From: Rhizopus arrhizus | Lineage: Eukaryota > Mucoromycota > Mucoromycetes > Mucorales > Rhizopodaceae | Length of the DNA: 64,000 nucleotides | Direction of reading: 5' to 3' | Assembly: GCA_024220505.1 (NCBI GenBank) | Contig: JAKZZE010000004.1 | Location: 496,001 to 560,000, forward strand | In this document: positions 34,612 through 46,571 of the stretch, one piece after another | Layout of the letters: the number at the start of each line of letters is the position of its first letter | How positions within the stretch are numbered: the stretch's first letter is position 1 | Notes under the pieces: generated by a model | Database searches by the model: none | What the model saw: the letters and a program-made list of their open reading frames with translations, nothing else | Told to the model about the DNA's origin: nothing | Translations under genes and position numbers: made by a program

Positions 34612-36834
34612 CAGTAGGTGAAAAAATACGAGCAGCCTCTGTTCGATTTGTCTTCATATCTTTTTTTTTTTCGTGTGTACATTCGCCAGAGCTTTGATAT
34701 CTCACAAACTAATTAACGCAACAAAGATACATATAATACACTAAAGAGATTGACTGTACTTGAAGTACAAGCTTTTTAAAAAGGGAAAGACAGTCATAAA
34801 AAAGCCAATGATGATTTTTCAAAATTCGCTATGTTTATTTGATATTTCCTATATCTTCCCTTTGCTTTAATAAGTGTTTCTACTTTGGCTGGCATACTAT
34901 TGATGTACCCCTTGAAAGCATTTGCATTGAGTTTATTTCGCTCTACATCCACTAATTCCTAAATCTTTCTGACACCTCTTTCTCCGACTTCATATGGTGG
35001 CAGATTAAGTTTGAGCTGATGCCAAACATGCTTTATATGATTTAAATTCAGACTTTGACCACACCAATAATTTATATACCTTACACTGATACCGCGTACC
35101 TATACAGTTATGATTTTTAAGTTATACTTTACGCCGCTATCACTCTGAAGGTATACATCAAATGTCTTCAAATAATGGTGTTGTAGAACAGCGTCTGATC
35201 ATAACGGACATTGAATAATCACAACTAAAAGAAGTATATTAAAATTGATAGAAGATAATAATTTAAATCTTTATCAAATAAAATATATTCTTCTTCTTTT
35301 TTATATAAAACTATCACTATTAGATTCATTCTATAAAGTAAACATGAACAATAAATAAGTCATGACCTTTATTGTTCATAATTTCTGTAAATGAATAATA
35401 ATGGATCAGGTACCTAGTCAACTATGATCTGACTGGAGGCATTTCATATAAATATATCTTTCCTCTCAATGAAGACGGGACAATTCTCCCAGATCAGTTA
35501 AAGAACAATAAGATCTATAAAAACAACGAATTAAAAATTTTCATAATCGATTCAGTAATCATTCTTCAATCAAACATGTCAATTATTGGATCTACGCTCA
35601 TAACTACTCATTTACCCGCCAACTGATAGAAGAATATAAATAGTAGACTTTGTAATGATTTCTTTTTAAACAATTAAGATTGTCTTAAATAAAGTTCAGT
35701 CTCAAAAAGTATTCTTTGGTTTTTATCGCTACCTTAATTACTTTACCAGAACATAACAAATGGTACTCTAACGTATTCATGTAAATATTGCTAAGTATAT
35801 GCAGACAAGTCGTTGAGTTTATGTTATGGTCATAAAGCTGACATGTCTATGCTGGTCCCTGAGTAGGTATGTGACAACACATGTTCATCCTACCGCTGCA
35901 GTGCTTTACTGTAATGTCGATGTGATGAGGGAGCAAAATGTTATTTTATACTACTCTATACTATTTTACTCCATCTGATCACTAGATGCTAATCTTTGCT
36001 TCAGCTGAGAACGCTACTGTTCGTCACTCTTGACTTGACCAGTTGCGATGCCTTTTTGTTCAGGTCATCTGCTTTTTTCAATGATCCTTTTTTAAAAATG
36101 CCTTCTTTTTTTTAGCTCTCGGTGGCAGTTTATGGATCTCAGCGCGTTTACTCCTGAACGGTACATCAACAAGTAACCAAACTTACCTAACTCCCTGAAT
36201 AGCTTTTTAGCTATTGTTCGATGACCAGTAATAGTACACAGTTCGATATAGTGCTTCATGGCATAAGAGACAATAGCATGTCTTCCAGCCGACTGATGTG
36301 AATTTCATGGAAAAAGCTTCCTAGTATACCTTTTAACTGTGCGAGAATGAACGTAATATTTATCTGCGCTATCCTCTAGCTTCATACTACTTAGTGATGT
36401 ATCTTTTATTTCTGGATTGCTTTTCCATTGGTATAGATTTAGGCATGATGATGAGAAGCAGTGAGAGAAATTGAGCAAAAAAAAAGAAGCCAAGGGCTCT
36501 TGAAGTTGCACTTGCTTTTATATGGACACAATGAGGAAAGCTCACAGTCCTATACAAGTACGCTGTATAGTCTTCCGATATGTTCTTTATTGATTTAAAT
36601 GTAAACATATGAATACGGTACATAATTTAAGCTGGTCGGAAGTCAAATTTTTAAATTCGGATTCTCATTCCTCTCTCAATTTCCAGTATTGCTACATGAG
36701 ACCTTTACTGTTTCAAGACACATGACCCCGAAAATATACCATAGGAGTCCCATGCCGGTAGTTGGCATGCACCTCTTGATATAGCGAAAAAAGTCGATTT
36801 TGCCAAAAGGTTGCTCGTATTTTTTCACCTACTG
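34612..36834 (-). mobile_element. Tc1/mariner-type element D1 (about 1638 bp), with LTR T1 inside
   Basis: Ends CAGTAGGTGAAAAAATACGA and inverse, flanked by TA (34,610-11 and 36,835-36). Minus-strand transposase relics are visible: MPKSIPMEKQSRN near 36,440, and a C-terminal part near 34,860-35,030 resembling HVWHQLKLNL and YINSMPAKVETLIKAKG. Many stops, so dead. It is inserted inside element A. Confidence 0.87.
35179..35758. repeat. Solo LTR T1, 580 bp, TSD AATGG
   Basis: Begins TGTTGTAGAAC and ends GAACATAACA. AATGG is duplicated at 35,174-35,178 and 35,759-35,763. A near-identical copy, T2, lies at 42,865-43,444. Confidence 0.92.
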
Positions 36835-37135
36835 TACACGCATATTATTAGCATATGCAAAGAAGAACATCCGATGATATCAAGAGATGAGATGATTATA
36901 TAAAGTCTAAGGTCTTAGCCACTTTTGCGGTTTTTAGAAAATATAAAATTTTATAAATTTAAAGCACGCTTATCGCTCAGTTTTAACAATGTCATGCTTA
37001 GAACATACATAAATTACAATGACTAGTATATCCTCCTTCTAGTACAGTTTCATGACTATTGCAATTACCATGAGCAGGTAATGGTAGTTAAAAGCTGAAA
37101 AAAAGTTTTGTGCACCAGTTTTGTCCGCTACTGTA

Positions 37136-38480
37136 CCTCTGGAAGCTGGAACTACTGACTTTGCAGGTTTTCCCTTTTTCGACCAACCTCGAGTTCGCGT
37201 CATATGAAGATTAAAGCCTGCTTCGTCTAAAAACATGCAGTTCTTCTCAAAATCAAACTCGCTGTCAGCCATCCATTGCATTATAGTATTTGTTGTAAAC
37301 ATAGTCATTTTCTATATGATATCAGTTGTATTAAAATAAATAACGATACACAAAAAGATTAAACTATGATTGAACAATTCCACACTTTTCCAAATTTAGA
37401 ACAATAAGATCAATATCTGTCATCCTAGAGAGTCTAATCAATTGCCAACCTCAAAAGTAATTAGATCAAAGTTAATTGACTGGTTATTATTTCTATTGTT
37501 CAACTTCAGATGCATATATTAGAACATCGACAAGCTTTAGCTTAATCATTGGTTCTTCAGCACGACATCGTGACCGAGTCTATATCTTTTATATCTACGC
37601 TCACAAAGAATATAAATAGATGCCAATTTTTTATCCATAAAGCGAGGCCTTTTCGCAATATAAAGAAATCTGCAATAAAGAAGGATTTTAATTTTATATT
37701 GCTGCTATTGTTTTTTTGTTTAATTTTTATTTAATCTTGCGATTAAAACAGTATTTTTTCTCTTTAGGATCGTCTCCTCCGAGTTTCTAAATTCGACTAT
37801 TTTCTCTAGTTTTTTCATAGACAAAGCACAGTTGTTTCTAGCATATCTATAAGCAGAAGACTTACTAACAGACAATCCAAGGAATTCCTGGTGCAACATC
37901 TCCCACATTTGCGTAATAGTAATGGTTGCAAAATCGTCCACAATTTTTGTTAAAAATACTGTGTGCTCTTCTTTTAAATCAGAAACAGTTCCAACAACAC
38001 GTCCTATCTTTTTTGTTTCACGTATCTTCCCCTCTTTCGTCCATTGTTTCGGAAACGGTAAGCTGAACTTAAAACGATACCAGTTCGTAAAGCTGCGTCT
38101 TTTACAGAAACCATTTCTGTTATCAAGCAGATAAACTCTTCGATTTGTTCCTGGTTGTACTTTCTGTACTTCAAAGTTTTCTCATTTTCTTTATTGTTGC
38201 TGGCAAGTTTCTTAGCAAATTCTTCGACAGTGGGCTTTGCTAGTTTATTGTTACTTTCATTCTCATTTTCACTATTATCTTCGTTATAGTTATTCTCTTC
38301 TGAGTCAGGAGCTCCCAGTTCTTCATTAACTTCTTCATCAAGATCCATAGCATCTGAGGAAGGCATAGCGGTTACCCATTTAGATCTCATCATAGACATC
38401 ATGCTAACATAAATCTCGGTAGTTTGTTCCTCTTCCTCTTGTTGGAGGCTTAATTCATTCATTTCAAAATCAGTGTTCAT
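37136..38480 (-). pseudogene. IS630-like DDE transposase gene, frameshifted and interrupted
   Basis: Minus strand. The N-terminal part (38,480-38,004) has an acidic linker, then KYNQEQIEEFICLITEMVSV and a helix-turn-helix. A frame change near 38,000 leads to ITITQMWEMLHQEFLGLSVS and SAYRYARNNCALSMKKLEK (37,941-37,756). Solo LTR J1 interrupts. The frame then resumes with MQWMADSEFDFEKN, CMFLDEAGFNLHM (first half of the DDE core) and WSKKGKPAKSVVPASRG. Element A is inserted at that point, and across A two more codons (TSI) precede LTR H1. The C-terminal catalytic part is missing. The family is the widespread fungal IS630/Tc1-superfamily type. Confidence 0.8.
37291..37750. repeat. Solo LTR J1, 460 bp, TSD GTATT
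   Basis: Begins TGTTGTAAAC and ends GATTAAAACA. GTATT is duplicated at 37,286-37,290 and 37,751-37,755. A second copy, J2, is at 57,883-58,339 without matching flanks. It interrupts the IS630-like gene. Confidence 0.92.
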
Positions 38481-38973
38481 TGATATAATATTTTTTTAGT
38501 ATTTTAAAAGGAAGACTTTCTCAATTTTTTTCTTGGCTATTATCAATTAAGCTCTAACCTTTTCTCAATTTTAATGAAAATATTTTATCGAATTTGGCTT
38601 TAAATTTATCATTTTATTCCAGAGCCTTTATCAATTTTACTGAAAAATACAATATTGAACGATTCTGCACCAAAAGATGATACATGTGAAGCGGTCACAA
38701 TAGTATTCAGGAAGTTGTGATGATTGTAACTCAGATACCTCTACAAGATTACCTGCTGAATCATATTACAACATCACTTGTCGAGATCATTTGTTATTAT
38801 AATCTTTTATTATTATCATCTTTTTAATATCATCTTTGCATACTCAAGATTGAATATTATTATAAATACGAGAATGTAATTCAACTAAATAAGGACATTC
38901 AATTATCAATACATTCTTTGTTTATTTTCTTCTGATCTTAAGTTATATTATTACATTGGTGGAGACGCATATT

Positions 38974-39627
38974 ATGGCCCGTACAAACGAAGAATCATCA
39001 ACTCCTATTCAAGACCCTGCCCCTGCTCCGTCTTCAAACCTACCTGCTGTTAACCGATCTGTGGTTAGCTATGGTTCTGCCCGCTCCGTTAGTAGTGAAA
39101 ATCGCTCAATTCCTGCCAGCTTTCAGGGCTTTGCCCGAAACACGGATGATGCTGAAGATAGACAATCCGTCCCTACCACAGATGAATACCGAGCCGCTTT
39201 CCAACAGGTAATGCATCAATATGAAGACTTGCTGTCTTATGTGGTCTCTGGTCGTGCTAAACGAATGGCTGAAGCCTCTCGTCAGTTGGAACGAACCAAC
39301 TTGGTTTTCATGTCTGTAGAAATGTATCCACCTGCTAACCGCCCAACGATTTTTAGCCTCATTGAAGAACAACGTAACGAAATCTCTGCAAAGCAAAATC
39401 AAATTGAAGTGCTGGATGAAAATGTTGAAGGAGAACGCTCACGCTTACAAAACGAACTGGTGCTAGCTTTGAATACGGTACCTGCTCCTGATTTAAACCA
39501 ACTTGTACTTGAGTTCGGTTGGCCCACAGTGGATGTGTGTCAAGACTTGAACCTGCCTTATGAGTACGTCTTGATGGCGAGGGGAACGTACAACCCTACG
39601 AGAATCACTATAAACGACAATAATGAG
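38974..39627 (+). pseudogene. Gypsy R gag fragment
   Basis: ATG at 38,974 opens a frame MARTNEESSTPIQD with a Pro/Ser-rich start. Helical gag-like sequence follows (YRAAFQQVMHQYEDLLSYVV, then FSLIEEQRNEISAKQNQIEV, a likely coiled coil at residues 125-160). The frame is cut by LTR P2 after about 218 residues. The position right after the LTR and primer-binding region supports gag; sequence similarity alone would not. Confidence 0.7.
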
Positions 39628-39845
39628 TGTGGTATTTACACATGTAATAAAGTAATAATGTAAATTACTACGAACAATGATCATCCAAATTAGGAATATC
39701 GGACATTGTATTATGCCACGTCAAATAAAATTATATCCCGATCCACTCCAGAATATTCTAACAAGTTCCTGGATCAGGATTAATAATTACTTCTTGATAC
39801 AACGATGATAAACAATACCAATCATATAATTAACGCATCGTCTAA

Positions 39846-41776
39846 TGTGGAATAGGCGTGTTATTTCTCTCGATTAATAAAATTAACAATAAATCAAATA
39901 ATCGATGAGTCTCTTGAACCTCTTTATTGAGTAAGGACGAGAGAGAGAGCCCATTCAATACAAACTACAGTAGCGGACAAAACTGGTGCACAAAACTTTT
40001 TTTTAGCTTTTAACTACCATTACCTGCTCATGGTAATTGCAATAGTCATGAAACTGTACTAGAAGGAGGATATACTAGTCATTGTAATCTATGTATGTTC
40101 TAAGCATGACATTGTTAAAACTGAGCGATAAGCGTGCTTTAAATTTATAAAATTTTATATTTTCTAAAAACCGCAAAAGTGGCTAAGACCTTAGACTTTA
40201 TATAATCATCTCATCTCTTGATATCATCGGATGTTCTTCTTTGCATATGCTAATAATATGCGTGTATATCATTTTCAGTAAAAGAACCCGGCTCTTTAAC
40301 TATTCTTTTCCAAAGATCATCGACCCTTTTTGATCTAGTGTCGTATCATCATACCTTTGCCATCAATTGCCACCTGGCATGCTTAAGCGGACTTAGGCCG
40401 GGATTAGTGGCGGCTAAACTTGTAGCACAGAAGCGCTGTTATCAAATATTGAGTTTATGACATGCGTTGACTTGTGCCTTGTGTCATTGTCATACTGAAA
40501 CGAGAGATTACGACGTTTTAGACCACTATACGCTAGGCTTTTGTGGTATGAAGTAAGCGAAATATATGTGTATATTTATGAGTTCATTATACCATCGTAT
40601 ACCTGACACACATATTCTGGTCCTCAATATCTAATACAGCCTTAAAACATAACAGAGCAGCCAGCATGCTTCATTGTTTGATCATCGTGAAAAAATCGCT
40701 CAGGTTGCTCGACTTGCTTTCAATATTAGTGTATACTATCTGCATCCATAATGTTCATATTTGTTTCATTGCTAAAGATAGCAGACTTCCAGCCCTCTAT
40801 TGTATACAATGGCTTGTCGTGATACCACATTCATCGCTTTTTCCGGCTAATACAGCTGATGAAATTCTTCGATTCCTTACTTCCAGACTCAAAATCTAGC
40901 TTCCTACAGTGCCTTCAGACTGACAATTTGCTAATACTGTATCTTAAGGTCCTCAAAATGTGCTAAGCATCGGAAACTGTATGTAACGGACCTTGTCCAA
41001 GCTTTAGGTTAGTGATTGAGCTAGTAACTTTTCAGACTAAAAGCGGGAGACCTTTATGATCACAAGACATTAAGTTTCTTTCTTCCCTCTTTCTCCTGTT
41101 GATTGTCCATTTAGAGATCCTTGTTACTCTAGAAATATCTGCTGTCGTACGAACTAGGCGTGTTCGAGATCTCAGAGTTTCGTTTTTACAGTTGCTTATT
41201 TTCTTAAACATATAAGGCTAGTACTTTGTTATAGTGAATAGGGTAAAAACAAAAGGGGGGATTCAATGGGAAATACAAAATAACTACGGTTTTCTATATT
41301 TTTTAAGAGCTACTAAAATTCACTAATATGCGGTGAAATCTGAAAGCAAACGGGAGAGATATGGGGAAAATTGAAAGAAGGCTAGACAAGCACTACATTT
41401 TTGGCGAAAATTGAAATATGCAAAAAATCACTAAAAATGACCTTATGCCTGGGGGATGTCCGGCACAGTTCCGGTTTACATAACATAATGTATATTTTGG
41501 ACTGTCTTTCAGATGGTATATGCCACAAAAGTCGCAGACATATGGCGGAGATACAATGTTGATTTTAATTTTTGTGCACCAGTTTTGTCCGCTACTGTAC
41601 GTCTTAGAATATAACAATATGATTTAGGGTCCGAGGTAGTACGGTATAAATTGTGTGGGCTGTTTATCGTACATAGCACGAAGTGCTATATATGATATAC
41701 AGTCAAATTATTAATTTTAAGAATCTTTTGAGTGATCTCACACGACATTAAGGAAATTATTAGAGTAAATACGACA
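39846..41776. repeat. Solo LTR Q1 (299-bp family), TSD TCTAA, split by element B
   Basis: Begins TGTGGAATAGG and ends AAATACGACA. TCTAA is duplicated at 39,841-39,845 and 41,777-41,781. Its uninterrupted sister is Q2 at 51,728-52,026. Confidence 0.93.
39968..41597 (-). mobile_element. Tc1/mariner-type element B, 1630 bp, decayed transposase
   Basis: Complete copy with CAGTAGCGGAC inverted repeats and TA on each side (39,966-67 and 41,598-99). The minus strand from about 41,211 carries a decayed transposase: MFKKISNCKNETLRS, TRISKWTINRRKRE, then catalytic-domain echoes such as VCQVYDG and FQYDND around 40,480-40,620, with stops throughout. It is nearly identical to copy C and about the same size. 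Confidence 0.9.
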
Positions 41777-42208
41777 TCTAATATCGATTAATAATCAATA
41801 ATCATATACTGTGAATACTATTATTTAGCCATGGATAGAAAAGTATAAATACCCTCATATTTTTAACTTGAATAAAGGACAATCTACTTTGAGTCTCACT
41901 TATTTTTATATTTGTTGATTGACTTAGTACTTTTTTATATTATAAACCCTAAATATCACATAAATAAAGACATTCAATTCTCAATATATTCTTTGTTTAT
42001 TTTCTTCTGGTCTTAAATTATATTATTACAGAAGTATGAGCTTCCAACCATTAAAAAGCTACATAGGCTCACAGACAGTGTATGCTTGTAACAATACCAG
42101 AGAAAGATGTATTTATAAACTGAGTTTTATTTATTATATTCTAATTATATATTTATAGTAACTTGTTAACTGTCACATTATCCCCTCTTAAAAGGAGATT
42201 TACTTAAT

Positions 42209-42864
42209 CTACATAAACGTTCTATATAGATCTCTAATGTTGGATGTTGTGATCTTTGGCGAAAGTTTTCTTTTAGCAGTTACTTCGCCAACATAATCTA
42301 ATTGGTAGGCTGAACCGTCCTTGTCCGTGGGTTTCAACACTTTCCACGGGCCAGTAAATTTCGGTTCACCAAACTTCCAATTATCTTTGGGTTTAACTTT
42401 TAAAACCAGATCACCTTGTTTGAACGTTTCTTTTTCTTTTCTGTTCTTGTTGAAATACTTTTGTTGACGTTCTTGACTCTTTTGAATGTTTGCTTTAACA
42501 TCTCTATACAGTATAGGAATGTAATGATTCAAGTATGCTATCCATGTTTTTGTAGTGTGATTTTGATATTCCCAGTTTGAGATGTTGGCCAAGCTAGGTA
42601 ATGTTGCTTTTCGACCAAACATAATTTCGTAAGGAGATTTTACAGTGCTTGCTTGTTTCGATGTGTTGATAGCAAACGTGGCGAATGGCAGATAGATGTC
42701 CCAGCTTCGAGTGTCTTGTTCGCAGTACATAGACAATGACGTTTTCAGGGTACGATTCATTCTTTCCACCATACCATCAGACTGCGGGTGTTCTACGCTA
42801 GTGTTCACCTTCTTGATTCCTAGCCTATTGCATACCACCATCATTGTTTCTGATACAAAGTTTG
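42209..42864 (-). pseudogene. Gypsy S integrase C-terminal part
   Basis: Minus-strand frame resembling the second half of a retroviral-type integrase: KVNTSVEHPQSDGMVERMNRTLK contains the catalytic Glu, followed by LPFATFAINTSKQAST and YEIMFGRKA. A chromodomain-free tail holds FKQGDLVLKV and FTGPWKVLK. It ends TAG after RDLYRTFM. The upstream part is missing: LTR T2 abuts at NFVSET, just before the frame's MMVV. The sequence 42,036-42,208 would be the 3' untranslated part and flank. It looks like a distinct gypsy element from R (opposite strand). Confidence 0.85.
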
Positions 42865-43444
42865 TGTTGTAGAACAGCGTCTGATCATAACGGACATTGA
42901 ATAATCACAACTAAAAGAAGTATATTAAAATTGATAGAAGATAATAATTTAAATCTTTATCAAATAAAATATATTCTTCTTCTTTTTTATATAAAACTAT
43001 CACTATTAGATTCATTCTATAAAGTAAACATGAACAATAAATAAGTCATGACCTTTATTGTTCATAATTTCTGTAAATGAATAATAATGGATCAGGTACC
43101 TAGTCAACTATGATCTGACTGGAGGCATTTCATATAAATATATCTTTCCTCTCAATGAAGACGGGACAATTCTCCCAGATCAGTTAAAGAACAATAAGAT
43201 CTATAAAAACAACGAATTAAAAATTTTCATAATCGATTCAGTAATCATTCTTCAATCAAACATGTCAATTATTGGATCTACGCTCATAACTACTCATTTA
43301 CCCGCCAACTGATAGAAGAATATAAATAGTAGACTTTGTAATGATTTCTTTTTAACAATTAAGATTGTCTTAAATAAAGTTCAGTCTCAAAAAGTATTCT
43401 TTGGTTTTATTGTTATTCCTTAACTACTTTACCAGAACATAGCA
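42865..43444. repeat. LTR T2, 580 bp, flanks unmatched
   Basis: Near-identical to T1 but bounded by GTTTG on the left and AAAGC on the right, so no target duplication. Left is integrase and right is gag of gypsy S, both minus strand. T2 therefore marks a deletion of the intervening protease-RT-RNaseH region, most simply by recombination of two T elements within S. Confidence 0.88.
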
Positions 43445-43799
43445 AAAGCTACTTTCTTTCCTGAGTCCTTTGCTTCCAAATTTTTGAGACTGTCAGGGAG
43501 TTTGAGTGCTTTGATGGCAAACTCTCTTGCTTCTTCGTCTTGTTGTTTACTTTGTGTCCAAGAGAAGTCTGCCAGTCGTTTGGCGCTTTCAGATGCTTCT
43601 TCCAAGATTGCATTAGCTTCTTCTCCAGAAATTACCCCTTCTCTAATGGTCTTGAGTTGCTCGAAGATTTCTGTAGCTCTTCTTCCAAAGGTTCGTATGA
43701 TTTCTGATCTTTTATAAATGGATGAGACCAATTGTGTCGCCTCCACTGTGTACTATTTAAGCTTTGGGAGAAGGGATTTATTGATCTCTTCTGCCATTG
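43445..43799 (-). pseudogene. Gypsy S gag N-terminal fragment with a stop
   Basis: Starts ATG at 43,799 (MAEEINKSLLPKLK), then an in-frame TAG. It continues VEATQLVSSIYKRSEIIRTFG and EEANAILEEASESAKRLADF up to LTR T2. Helical and charged, with no zinc knuckle retained. The assignment to gag rests on position and strand relative to the integrase. Confidence 0.55.
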
Positions 43800-44140
43800 T
43801 TCATTCCTCATTAACGTATTTATTGATATCTTTTTTGTACCGCTTAAAGTTCTCTTGTAGCTGATGCCTTGAATTGTCTTTCAGCGTCGCAATGATTTCC
43901 ACTAGTTAGGGACGTTTTTCTTTGTTTCTATTATTGGTAAGCCTTTCTTCGTTCCGGAAACGTTGAAAAAGCTCGAGTAATTCTTCTGTATACAGCAGGT
44001 GGAGAAATGGTCCGGATGTTTTTAAACTATTCACAAATATCGCTATAGCTTTACCAAATCTCAATCAAATTGAACGAAACAAGCATTATTTCGAAGAGAA
44101 AACATTACTTTATTTTTAGTAAGAATTTGATATGTCACCG

Positions 44141-44242
44141 TGGTATTTACACATGTAATAAAGTAATACTGTAAATTACTACGAACAATGATCATCCAAA
44201 TTGGGAATCTCGGACATTGTATTATGCCACTTCAAATAAAAT
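44141..44242 (-). repeat. Truncated LTR P3
   Basis: Matches the first 100 bp of P2 (TGGTATTTACACATG onward) and then stops at the TA where element F is inserted. The rest of the LTR is not found on the far side of F or C, so a rearrangement followed. Confidence 0.8.
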
Positions 44243-44635
44243 TACAGTAGGTCAAAAAACTGCTGCAAGGAATTGCAAAATACCGGTTTTACAGCTGGTT
44301 GTCTATGGATACTGCACGAAACTATTTCAAACTTTGATTGTTTGTACATCACTGGAAAGGGCATTTATTCGTCGATTATCTGATATGGGCAATGGTTATT
44401 GGTGGAATTTGATGTTGTTAAAGGGAATATTATAAACATCCGGCATTTTTTACTTGTTTACATATGTTTGGAATAACGAATTTTAATACGACCTAACCGG
44501 TTGTTATCATAATTTTTCACATTCTTGACATGATTAGAATTTTGCCAGCATATAAAAGCGCTTACAATTCCTTTATTCTAAATTTTAAATTTTCTTATTT
44601 AAATTATTTCTCTTTTTTACCTTATTACCAATCGC

Positions 44636-45998
44636 ATGCCTAAACGACTACCAGAAGAAAAAGTAAACGATCTCAAGCAAGCATTAACTGGATCCACATC
44701 AACGTACAATATTGCTAAGGAGGTTGGAGTACATGAATCAACTGTTAGTAGATACTCTAGGCGGTTGTTTTCGAATAGGACAATAGGCTCAGCTGGTAGA
44801 CCTATATTAGTCTCCAAAGTGACGAAACGGCTAATCAAAAGAAACGTCATTGAAGGGGTTCTAAAGACTGCCAAGGAGGTACACTGGGAGCTGGTTCAAC
44901 TTGGCTATGATACCTCATACCAGTCAGCAATTAACGTACTGAAATCAATGGAGTTCCATTCTGTCGTATTTACATCATTAAATACTTATTATTCGTATGA
45001 GATTACTCAGATCTTATATTAGAAATAACAAGTACTGAATACATAATATTACTTATTACATATTCCTTAAAGCTCATATACAATGTTTATATTGTTCAAG
45101 CTCAATACTAAAATTGACCTTGAACTCACTTCGGTCCCTGAATAATTTCATTTCCTATATAAAGGCGTAGTTTGATTAAATGGGTTCTCTCTCTCGTCTT
45201 GAAATCTAATAAAGAGGTTACATAGAGACTCATTCACTAGTTTTCAAGTACTATTTTCCTTTCTTTTTTCTCACTTTATTATCTGCAAATATCTCACATT
45301 CTTTAATAAAAAAAAAGAAGCCGTTTCTGACAAAAGCTCATATGCAGCATCAATTAGAATAGGCCAAGAAACATCAGGATTGGACAGTGGAAGAATGGCG
45401 AAAAGCTTTCTTTTCTGATGAAACCAAGATCAACATATGGGGCTCTGATGGTTGTAAGTATTATTGGAAAAGACCAAGTTATCCTCTTCAACCGCATCAT
45501 CTAGAGTTTACAGTCAAGCATGGAGCCGGCAAATTGATGATCTGGGGCTGTATAACATGCGAAAGACCAGGATATGACTGCCAAATTTACGATGGAAGCA
45601 TTTATTCGGATATTTACCAGCATATATTGGACACTACGCTTCGTGATACCATGGAGTACTACAATTTCGATTGGTCCAATATTTACTTTAAGCATGATAA
45701 TGATCCAAAGCACAAGGCAAAATCTACAATAGTCTGGTTAGATAATCATCAAGTGCGCTATATTAGCGATTGGCCAGCTCAGAGTCCGGACTTAAATCCA
45801 ATCGAACACGTATGGCATCAACTGAAGTGGAAGCTCAGCTATTACGAACGTAGGGCAAAGAATACGAATGAGCTCCGGGAACGAGTGGAAAAAATATGGA
45901 ATGATTTTGATAAAAAGCTTTGTCAAAGGTATATCGATAGCATGCCGGCAAGAATTCAAGAGGTTATTAATAAAAAACGAGGAGCAACTAAATATTAA
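44636..45998 (+). pseudogene. DD35E-type transposase of element F, interrupted by LTR U2 and one stop
   Basis: The N-terminal half, MPKRLPEEKVNDLKQAL, carries helix-turn-helix segments (YNIAKEVGVHESTVSRY, GRPILVSKVTKR) and runs to MEFHS, where LTR U2 sits. After the LTR the same frame continues KKKKPFLTKAHMQHQLE, then TAG at 45,360-45,362 (Trp expected from K), then AKKHQDWTVEEWRKAFFSDE. Catalytic motifs are FSDETKINIWGSDG, FKHDNDPKH and SPDLNPIEH. It ends TAA at 45,996-45,998. Apart from LTR and stop it is intact, about 340 codons. Confidence 0.9.
44962..45296 (+). repeat. Solo LTR U2, 335 bp, TSD CATTC
   Basis: Begins TGTCGTATTT and ends AATATCTCA. CATTC is duplicated at 44,957-44,961 and 45,297-45,301, inside the F transposase. 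Confidence 0.93.
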
Positions 45999-46018
45999 TA
46001 AATAAATTCATTCCGTTC

Positions 46019-46359
46019 TGTCATGTTTTGACATGTCAATAAGATACAGTCTTACCATTCTGGACTAAATCTTTACAAATGAGTTTGAATAAGAATAGAA
46101 CCTGATAATTATCACTGCCCTAAACAGCCAAGTTTCACTTTCATCTCAACAGTTGATTATTAACATCAGTCTATAAAATTTTTCTTATACATGTCAAATC
46201 ATATCGGTCGTAACTATTTTTGTCATCTAATCTCAGGTCTTGCCCAACTAATATAAATAGCCTTGAAATCTTTCTTTAATAAAAGTATTCGACTTTAGAA
46301 CTATTGTTCGGTCTCGTTAATTCTTCTTTATCCTATTTTTGAATACTTAAAACACTTCA
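46019..46359. repeat. Solo LTR X, 341 bp, TSD CGTTC
   Basis: Begins TGTCATGTTTTGACATG and ends AAAACACTTCA. CGTTC is duplicated at 46,014-46,018 and 46,360-46,364. It is absent from element V at the same site, which confirms the insertion. Confidence 0.9.
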
Positions 46360-46571
46360 CGTTCAAATTTTCGTTTTTTCAAATTTTCAAATTGCGCGCC
46401 ACATATTTCCTTCAATACTTGTCCAATAAGGCTTAAACTCTTTCGGATTTTTCACGATATATAGGAAATCTACTATGTAGGAGTAGAGGCAGTTTGTACC
46501 ATTGTGACAGGATGTACGCTACAAAAACTGAGAAAAATGGATTTCTTGCAGCAGTTTTTTGACGTATTGTA

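Larger units (their letters stand above)
30926..37133 (+). mobile_element. Tc1/mariner-type element A (1630-bp family), triply interrupted
   Basis: Terminal inverted repeats CAGTAGCGGACAAAACTGGT lie at both ends, flanked by TA (30,924-25 and 37,134-35). Subtracting the 266-bp insert Y, LTR W (with E inside) and element D1 (with T1 inside) leaves 1630 bp, exactly the size of copies B and C. The plus strand carries a decayed transposase starting near 31,582 (MFKKMSNCKNEALRSR). It has helix-turn-helix-like and DDE-type remnants comparable to WRKVIFSDE and DNDPKH of element E, all riddled with stops. It is inserted in an IS630-like transposase gene. Confidence 0.9.
39628..41960 (-). repeat. LTR P2, inverted copy of P1, holding Q1 and element B
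   Basis: Minus-strand copy of the 396-bp P1 LTR. It is split after 213 bp by LTR Q1, then resumes to 41,960. Flanks do not match (ATGAG versus TAAAT), unlike P1. The left flank is R gag and the right flank is the R 3' LTR, so the DNA between was lost, most simply by recombination between two P copies. Confidence 0.85.
38716..42030 (+). mobile_element. Gypsy-type LTR element R, internally deleted, TSD GAAGT
   Basis: The 5' LTR at 38,716-38,955 starts TGTGATGATT and ends ATATTATTACA, followed directly by the primer-binding region TTGGTGGAGACGC. The last about 70 bp of a 3' LTR (41,961-42,030) share the TAAATAA...ATTATTACA ending. GAAGT is duplicated at 38,711-38,715 and 42,031-42,035, proving one insertion unit. 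Between lie a gag fragment and LTR P2. Everything from mid-gag through pol to the start of the 3' LTR is gone. Confidence 0.85.
44245..46569 (+). mobile_element. Tc1/mariner-type element F (1639-bp family) with solo LTRs U2 and X inside
   Basis: Left end CAGTAGGTCAAAAAACTGCT, with a degenerate right end AGTTTTTTGACGTATTG, flanked by TA. Subtracting U2 and X with their duplications leaves 1639 bp, identical to element V. The transposase is on the plus strand. Confidence 0.92.

Noticed and set aside
40666..40899. 77-codon plus-strand frame, repeated identically at 47,270 and similarly at 31,894 (minus)
   Set aside because: It is antisense to the decayed transposase of elements A, B and C. The conservation reflects the repeat, not a gene.
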